Assembly: GCA_012961655.1 (NCBI GenBank) | Contig: DTYX01000210.1 | Span: 1 to 17,118 of the forward strand | Direction: 5' to 3' | DNA length: 17,118 bases | Source: Candidatus Poribacteria bacterium | GTDB taxonomy: Bacteria > Poribacteria > WGA-4E > DTYX01 | Part shown: positions 13,470 through 17,118 of the stretch, piece by piece | How the letters are laid out: each line of letters begins with the position of its first letter | Position numbering within the stretch: position 1 is the first letter of the stretch | Translations under genes and position numbers: made by a program | Notes under the pieces: generated by a model | What the model was told of the DNA's origin: nothing | Seen by the model: the letters and a program-made list of their open reading frames with translations, nothing else | The model's database searches: none

Positions 13470-13559
13470 AAAAACGGCAACTACGATGCGTATTCAGATA
13501 ACACAGCCGAGATTAAAGTCGAACTCAACTGGTGGGGGCAAGCGCCGCTGGATACATGA
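13470..13559 (+). pseudogene. 3' relic of a right-handed beta-helix protein gene
   Basis: The frame ending at TGA (13557-13559) encodes NGNYDAYSDNTAEIKVELNW followed by WGQAPLDT. The N-W-W-G-Q-A-P phrase is typical of the C-terminal coil of secreted right-handed parallel beta-helix (pectate-lyase-like or Ig-anchored) proteins. Upstream, sensible coding may continue in another frame (YTNHVENYQ) across a poly-A tract near 13461-13474, suggesting a frameshift. No start, no upstream coils and no full gene remain. The intrinsic terminator wraps around its stop codon, as expected for a genuine former gene end. The alternative is a chance frame inside a non-coding transcript. Confidence 0.45.
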
Positions 13560-13574
13560 TTCTTGCCCTTTTTT
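13536..13574 (+). terminator. Intrinsic terminator upstream of GH10
   Basis: GGGCAAG (13536-13542) pairs perfectly with CTTGCCC (13562-13568) around a 19-nt loop and is followed at once by six T (13569-13574). This is a canonical Rho-independent terminator on the plus strand. It encloses the stop codon of the beta-helix relic and lies between the strong promoter at 13407 and the GH10 gene. Confidence 0.75.
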
Positions 13575-13602
13575 CTGATTTGAGTTCTCTCGGAAAGTAA
13601 AC

Positions 13603-13659
13603 TCGTAGGTCGATTTTCCAAAATCGACAAATCGTCGAGATATGAATTTCGACCTACGA
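13603..13659. mobile_element. MITE-like palindromic element (about 57 bp)
   Basis: Perfect 11-bp terminal inverted repeats, TCGTAGGTCGA (13603-13613) and TCGACCTACGA (13649-13659), bound the element. Inside, GTCGATTTT (13609-13617) and AAAATCGAC (13620-13628) form a second perfect 9-bp hairpin with a 2-nt loop. It has no coding capacity. The size and nested palindromes suggest a miniature inverted-repeat or REP-like element moved in trans. It ends 9 nt before GGAGG of the GH10 gene, so it is part of that gene's leader and could affect its translation or mRNA stability. No clear target duplication was seen. Confidence 0.6.
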
Positions 13660-13679
13660 TTACGTTAAGGAGGTTAGTT

Positions 13680-14897
13680 ATGACTGAAAAAGAGATATTG
13701 GAGGGTAGAGAAGAGAGAATCCCTCAATACCGTATGGGTGAAGCAAAGGTAAGAGTGGTTGACGAAGACGGGAATCCACTCGCCGGCATCCCCGTTACTG
13801 TCAGTCAGATAAAGCACGATTTCAAATTTGGATGCAATATCTTTCTGTGGTCTGACGATGAAACTGACTGGCAGATGGAATATCGGCGAAAGTTCACCGA
13901 GCTTTTGAACTACGCGACGCTGCCGTTTTACTGGCCATCGTTCGAGCCCGAACGAGAGAAACCGATATACGAATACATGGACAAAGTGTCCGACTGGTGT
14001 AATAAGAATGATATCGACTGCAAAGGACATCCGCTTGTCTGGAACTACTCAGCGCCACAATGGCTGCCGAACAATTTGGATGAAATCAAGAGATTGTCCG
14101 ATGAGCGGGTAAGTGAAATTGTCTACCGCTACCAAGGGAAGATAGACATCTGGGATGTCGTGAACGAGGCTACTGACCCCTGGCGGTTTGACAACCTTAT
14201 CACGGAAGTTTGGCAAAAGTACGGTCAGATGCCTTTTACCGTCGAGCCGTTCAAGATTGCCAGACAGGCGAACCCTAAAGCGACACTGCTGATAAACGAC
14301 TATCGGACGGACTCAGAATATGAGAAGGTCATCGAGCAGCTTTTAGATGAGGACGGCAAGCCGCTTTACGATGTGATAGGTATTCAGAGCCACATGCACG
14401 GCGGCGTCTGGAAAACCGAGAAAATCTGGGAGGTGTGTGAACGGTTCTCCCGCTTTGATGTTCCGTTACATTTCACCGAGACTACTATCGTCAGTGGTAC
14501 CAGAACGGTCACAGGATGGGGTGAGACGAATGATGCTGGAGAAGCAGACCAGGCAGCAGAGGTGGAGCGCTTCTATAGCGTACTTTTCAGCCATCCTGCT
14601 GTTGAAGCGATAACCTGGTGGGATTTCTCAGACAGAAACGCTTGGCAAGGCGCTCCGGCGGGATTCCTGCGTAAGGATATGTCTCCTAAACCCGCCTACG
14701 AAAGGCTGATGGATTTAATCAAAGGAGAGTGGTGGACGGAGGTCGAAGGAGAAAGTGATGGCAACGGTGAGTTATGTTTGAGGGGATTTTACGGCAAATA
14801 TGAACTCGAAGTCAAACATCCTCAAAAAGAAGTGGTTTCGCTGGAAGTTCACCTCAAACGCGGAGAAGAAAACCTCTGGGAACTGCCAAGGATATGA
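13680..14897 (+). CDS. GH10 endo-1,4-beta-xylanase, probably intracellular
   Basis: A 405-residue family 10 glycoside hydrolase that cleaves internal beta-1,4-xylosidic bonds with retention of configuration. Residues about 18-45 form a short beta-strand segment (AKVRVVDEDGNPL). The barrel starts with HDFKFGCNIF and contains GHPLVWN, the acid/base E163 in WDVVNEA, INDYR, IGIQSHMH and the nucleophile E267 in HFTETT. The 104-residue spacing of the two Glu matches the family. WWDFSD and a short C-terminal beta extension (about 355-405) follow. There is no signal peptide, so it probably works in the cytoplasm on imported oligosaccharides. The ATG at 13680 has GGAGG (13669-13673) six nt upstream. 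The leader contains a MITE-like element and, farther up, a terminator and promoter. The GH127 gene follows 212 bp downstream on the same strand, suggesting joint action on arabinoxylan. Confidence 0.95.
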   Translation: MTEKEILEGREERIPQYRMGEAKVRVVDEDGNPLAGIPVTVSQIKHDFKFGCNIFLWSDDETDWQMEYRRKFTELLNYATLPFYWPSFEPEREKPIYEYMDKVSDWCNKNDIDCKGHPLVWNYSAPQWLPNNLDEIKRLSDERVSEIVYRYQGKIDIWDVVNEATDPWRFDNLITEVWQKYGQMPFTVEPFKIARQANPKATLLINDYRTDSEYEKVIEQLLDEDGKPLYDVIGIQSHMHGGVWKTEKIWEVCERFSRFDVPLHFTETTIVSGTRTVTGWGETNDAGEADQAAEVERFYSVLFSHPAVEAITWWDFSDRNAWQGAPAGFLRKDMSPKPAYERLMDLIKGEWWTEVEGESDGNGELCLRGFYGKYELEVKHPQKEVVSLEVHLKRGEENLWELPRI

Positions 14898-15109
14898 CGT
14901 GGGACAGGTAATGGAATTCGGATTTCGGAATTATTAATCTTTTCAATTCCGATCTTTCGTGAACCACATTCCGCATTCTCCATTCCGGAAGTCTGCCCCA
15001 CTTGTTCTCATTTTGCACTCATTCTTAACATGAGTCTCCTTTTTATTCGTCGTCATATTTCAAATTTCTTTTCAGCCTGTGCCAATAGCGCAGGTTTAAG
15101 GAGGCATAA
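14898..15109 (+). other. Gap between GH10 and GH127 with small hairpins
   Basis: No gene is seen in these 212 bp. TCGGAATT (14925-14932) can pair with AATTCCGA (14945-14952) around a 12-nt loop. ACTCAT (15017-15022) pairs with ATGAGT (15030-15035) and is followed closely by a five-T run, a weak terminator candidate for GH10. A stronger hairpin precedes the GH127 ribosome-binding site (15074-15096). No convincing promoter was found, so GH127 may depend on read-through from GH10 or on a non-canonical promoter. Confidence 0.45.
15074..15096 (+). promoter_or_regulatory. Hairpin directly before the GH127 ribosome-binding site
   Basis: CCTGTGC (15076-15082) pairs with GCGCAGG (15088-15094), one G-U wobble, around a 5-nt loop. 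Outer G-U and A-U pairs extend it to 15074-15096. AAGGAGG (15098-15104) follows one nt later and the ATG is at 15110. Such placement could protect the mRNA 5' end or influence ribosome loading. Confidence 0.4.
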
Positions 15110-16930
15110 ATGAATTCGAATGAATATTGTATCAGTTTAGCGATTGAGCCGGTTTTCGAGAAACCGGTCGGAGCAAAATTCGATTTTCAATCATTTATCG
15201 GACAGCGAGCCGATGCCAATCTGGAGAATTGGCTTCTGAAAGCGCCTATCGCCAATCCCGCAATGCTGCAGATGTTCCGCGACCAGGAACGTCAACCTCA
15301 TCGTGATTTGCTCCCTTGGTCGGGGGAGTTTGTCGGCAAATATCTCATCTCAGCCATTCTGGGGTGGCGTATCAGCCGGGATGAGAGGCTAAAGAACGTA
15401 ATTGATGTGGTGATTGGAGAGTTGATTGATTCCCAATTGCCCGACGGCTATCTCGGCCCATTTCCCACTGAACTTCGTCTGACCTCTGACAGATGGGATG
15501 TGTGGGGACACTATCACTGGATGCAGGCGCTGCTGATGTATTATCAGGATACCGCTTTCCAACCCGCTCTGGATGCGTGTTGCAAAGCGGGCGACCTCAT
15601 CCACCGAACCTTCGTGGGAACTGGCGAAAGTATGAAGTCGCCGGAACAAAACCTCGCTATTCTCCATGGCGCTTGTCTGCTCTATGAGAAAACTGGGCAA
15701 CCGCAATATCTCAAATTGGCTGAATGGGTCATCTCTGAGTTGGACAAACCAGGGCAGCCTGGTTACATCTCAGACGCGCTCGCCCGAAAGGAGATTCAGG
15801 AATTCCGCGCCCGCCGGTGGGAAGGACTCCATTGCATTCAAGGCATCTGTGAACTCGGATTTATCACCGGAGACCCCAAGTATCACGACGCATTTACCCA
15901 CATCTGGTGGGCGATGCTCAAGGGCGACCGGCACAATACGGGGGGCTTCACGTCAGCGGAAGCGTGTCAGGGGAATCCCTACGACCAGAGAGCTATCGAA
16001 ACTTGCTGCACGGTGGCTTGGGTCGCTTTGACGATTGATATGCTAAGGCTGACCGGCGATTCTCGCGTCGCCGATGAACTCGAACTCTCTCTGTTCAACG
16101 GAATTCTTGGGGCGCAGCATCCTTCGGGGCGCTGGTGGACTTACAATACCCCGATGGATGGTGAACGGCGGGCGAGCGCGCACGATATCGTCTTCCAAGC
16201 TCGGCCTGGGTCGCCGGAGTTGAATTGCTGTTCTGTCAACGCGCCGCGAGGACTCGGTATGTTGAGCGAATGGACGATGATGCTCGCCAAAGATGGCGTG
16301 GTTTTGAATTACTACGGCCCTGGGGCGATAACGCTTGCGCTGCCTTCAGGAACGCCGCTTACCATCTCTCAAGAAACCGAATACCCACTTAGCGGGAAAG
16401 TGAAGATGATTGTCGAATTGGATAAACCTGAGAATTTCACCTTGTACCTTAGGATTCCGGGTTGGTCAAAAGAGAATCATCTGTGTATGAATGGTGAGGA
16501 GGTCGGTACTTTGTTACCAGGCTCATACTTCTCTCTGAATAGAGAATGGAAGAGAGACGACGTTTTGGCATTAACACTGGACCTTTCGCCCCACTTCTGG
16601 GTCGGTGAGAAGGAACTGGAAGGCAAAACGTCTATCTATCATGGCCCCATCCTATTGACTTACGACCGATATTTTAACAGCATGGACCCAGATAATCTAC
16701 CAGCGCTCGATGCGCGCAGTTTTTCAGGTGAGCCGATGTCCTGGGATGGATGGCTTCAACCGTGGCTGCTCTTCCGTTCCCAGACGAAAGACGGGCGAGA
16801 ATTGCGCTTATGTGATTTTGCGAGCGCGGGCGCTTCAGGAACACTCTACCGTTCCTGGTTGCCAGTGGAAGGATTGTCTCCTGTTTCCTTCAGCCGTGAA
16901 AACCCCAAACGGATTTCGCGACCGAGCTAA
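15110..16930 (+). CDS. GH127 beta-L-arabinofuranosidase-like protein (DUF1680)
   Basis: A 606-residue glycoside hydrolase of family 127, an (alpha/alpha)6 barrel followed by beta domains, which releases terminal beta-L-arabinofuranose using a zinc-bound cysteine nucleophile. The known ligand set of the characterised bifidobacterial enzyme maps well: E297 and C299 in AIETCCTVAW and the cysteine pair C373-C374 in LNCCSVNAPRG. E284 in TSAEACQG is the candidate acid/base. FTLYLRIPGWS marks the C-terminal beta domain. The length is slightly short for the family but the protein looks complete. AAGGAGG five nt before ATG fixes the start. There is no signal peptide, so it probably acts in the cytoplasm beside GH10. 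Exact sugar specificity is uncertain, because GH127 and DUF1680 relatives include enzymes for other sugars. Confidence 0.92.
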   Translation: MNSNEYCISLAIEPVFEKPVGAKFDFQSFIGQRADANLENWLLKAPIANPAMLQMFRDQERQPHRDLLPWSGEFVGKYLISAILGWRISRDERLKNVIDVVIGELIDSQLPDGYLGPFPTELRLTSDRWDVWGHYHWMQALLMYYQDTAFQPALDACCKAGDLIHRTFVGTGESMKSPEQNLAILHGACLLYEKTGQPQYLKLAEWVISELDKPGQPGYISDALARKEIQEFRARRWEGLHCIQGICELGFITGDPKYHDAFTHIWWAMLKGDRHNTGGFTSAEACQGNPYDQRAIETCCTVAWVALTIDMLRLTGDSRVADELELSLFNGILGAQHPSGRWWTYNTPMDGERRASAHDIVFQARPGSPELNCCSVNAPRGLGMLSEWTMMLAKDGVVLNYYGPGAITLALPSGTPLTISQETEYPLSGKVKMIVELDKPENFTLYLRIPGWSKENHLCMNGEEVGTLLPGSYFSLNREWKRDDVLALTLDLSPHFWVGEKELEGKTSIYHGPILLTYDRYFNSMDPDNLPALDARSFSGEPMSWDGWLQPWLLFRSQTKDGRELRLCDFASAGASGTLYRSWLPVEGLSPVSFSRENPKRISRPS

Positions 16931-17118
16931 TTCGACAAAGTTAGATTTAGGTAGGTACTTAGATTTCGTCCAATAAAACCCTGATTTTATACGGTCTTAG
17001 AAAGGCTTCAAATGCAGTTTTGATGCGGTTTATCACTGAAACTCTGCACGCCTGAAGGCGGCCGTAAGACCAGCGAATGCGCCAGTCGTCGGTGAGGAAC
17101 GAACAGGTTCGAAAAGCA
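16931..17118. other. Right-edge region, no convincing gene
   Basis: No complete gene is seen. On the minus strand an open frame enters from the right edge and ends at TAA (16959-16961), giving about 52 residues that include TDDWRIRWSYGRLQA. It has some protein-like character but matches no family I recognise and could be chance. A short AT-only inverted repeat (16973-16990) follows the GH127 stop and is too weak to call a terminator. Confidence 0.35.

Larger units (their letters stand above)
13268..13679. other. Divergent gap upstream of GH10: promoter, relic, terminator and MITE-like element
   Basis: This 412-bp gap separates the amidohydrolase and GH10 genes. In order it contains a small hairpin (GGAGGG 13318-13323 with CCCTCC 13327-13332), a near-consensus plus-strand promoter (13407-13435), the 3' end of a beta-helix-like reading frame (13470-13559), an intrinsic terminator (13536-13574) and a palindromic element (13603-13659) that ends just before the GH10 ribosome-binding site. 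No intact gene lies here. No clear minus-strand promoter for the amidohydrolase was found. Confidence 0.65.

Noticed and set aside
1..17118. tRNA or rRNA genes.
   Set aside because: No cloverleaf with T-loop GTTC/GATTC consensus and no conserved rRNA segment was recognised in any gap.

Overview
The window (about 48-50% G+C by eye) carries nine clear protein genes, almost all transcribed singly and on alternating strands, with AT-rich gaps that hold recognisable promoters, hairpins and small repeats. Only purH is a housekeeping gene. The others are secreted, lipoprotein or carbohydrate-active proteins: a seven-bladed Ycf48-like lipoprotein, a secreted DUF3352-like/TPR protein, a very large secreted glycosidase-like protein, an M28-type metallopeptidase, a tandem amidohydrolase, a GH10 xylanase and a GH127 beta-L-arabinofuranosidase. 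This mix resembles uncultivated, polysaccharide-degrading Gram-negative bacteria of the Poribacteria/Latescibacteria/Planctomycetes kind. That placement is inferred from gene content and no marker gene here proves it.

Layout. 1-307: no gene; an 8-bp tandem repeat and a hairpin. 308-1249 (-): Ycf48-like lipoprotein. 1329-2900 (-): purH with a TTG start. 2901-3466: divergent control region with one promoter per direction, a possible 7-codon leader peptide and two hairpins. 3467-6082 (+): secreted DUF3352-like/TPR/beta-sandwich protein. 6083-6190: convergent gap with a long hairpin. 6191-9367 (-): 1058-residue secreted glycosidase-like protein. 9368-9527: divergent promoter region with a 21-bp near-perfect palindrome. 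9528-11489 (+): M28-like peptidase. 11486-13267 (-): tandem amidohydrolase, overlapping the peptidase tail to tail by 4 bp. 13268-13679: promoter, relic of a beta-helix gene, intrinsic terminator and a MITE-like palindrome. 13680-14897 (+): GH10. 15110-16930 (+): GH127. 16931-17118: no convincing gene.

The genes suggest a scavenger of complex polysaccharide. GH10 and GH127 lack signal peptides and would finish arabinoxylan-type oligosaccharides inside the cell. The 1058-residue protein has a signal sequence and may attack an unidentified glycan outside the cytoplasm.

The most striking observation is at 6602-6799. A complete sigma-70 region 4 (helix-turn-helix) module of about 66 residues lies in frame inside the C-terminal part of the secreted glycosidase-like protein, with arginine codon use unlike its host gene. 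A second gene, the amidohydrolase, carries an in-frame palindromic repeat of the intergenic type (12260-12329). A third, at 3467, has two small hairpin palindromes just after its signal peptide. Together these suggest that small DNA segments have repeatedly entered reading frames here without breaking them, in the manner of Rickettsia palindromic elements.
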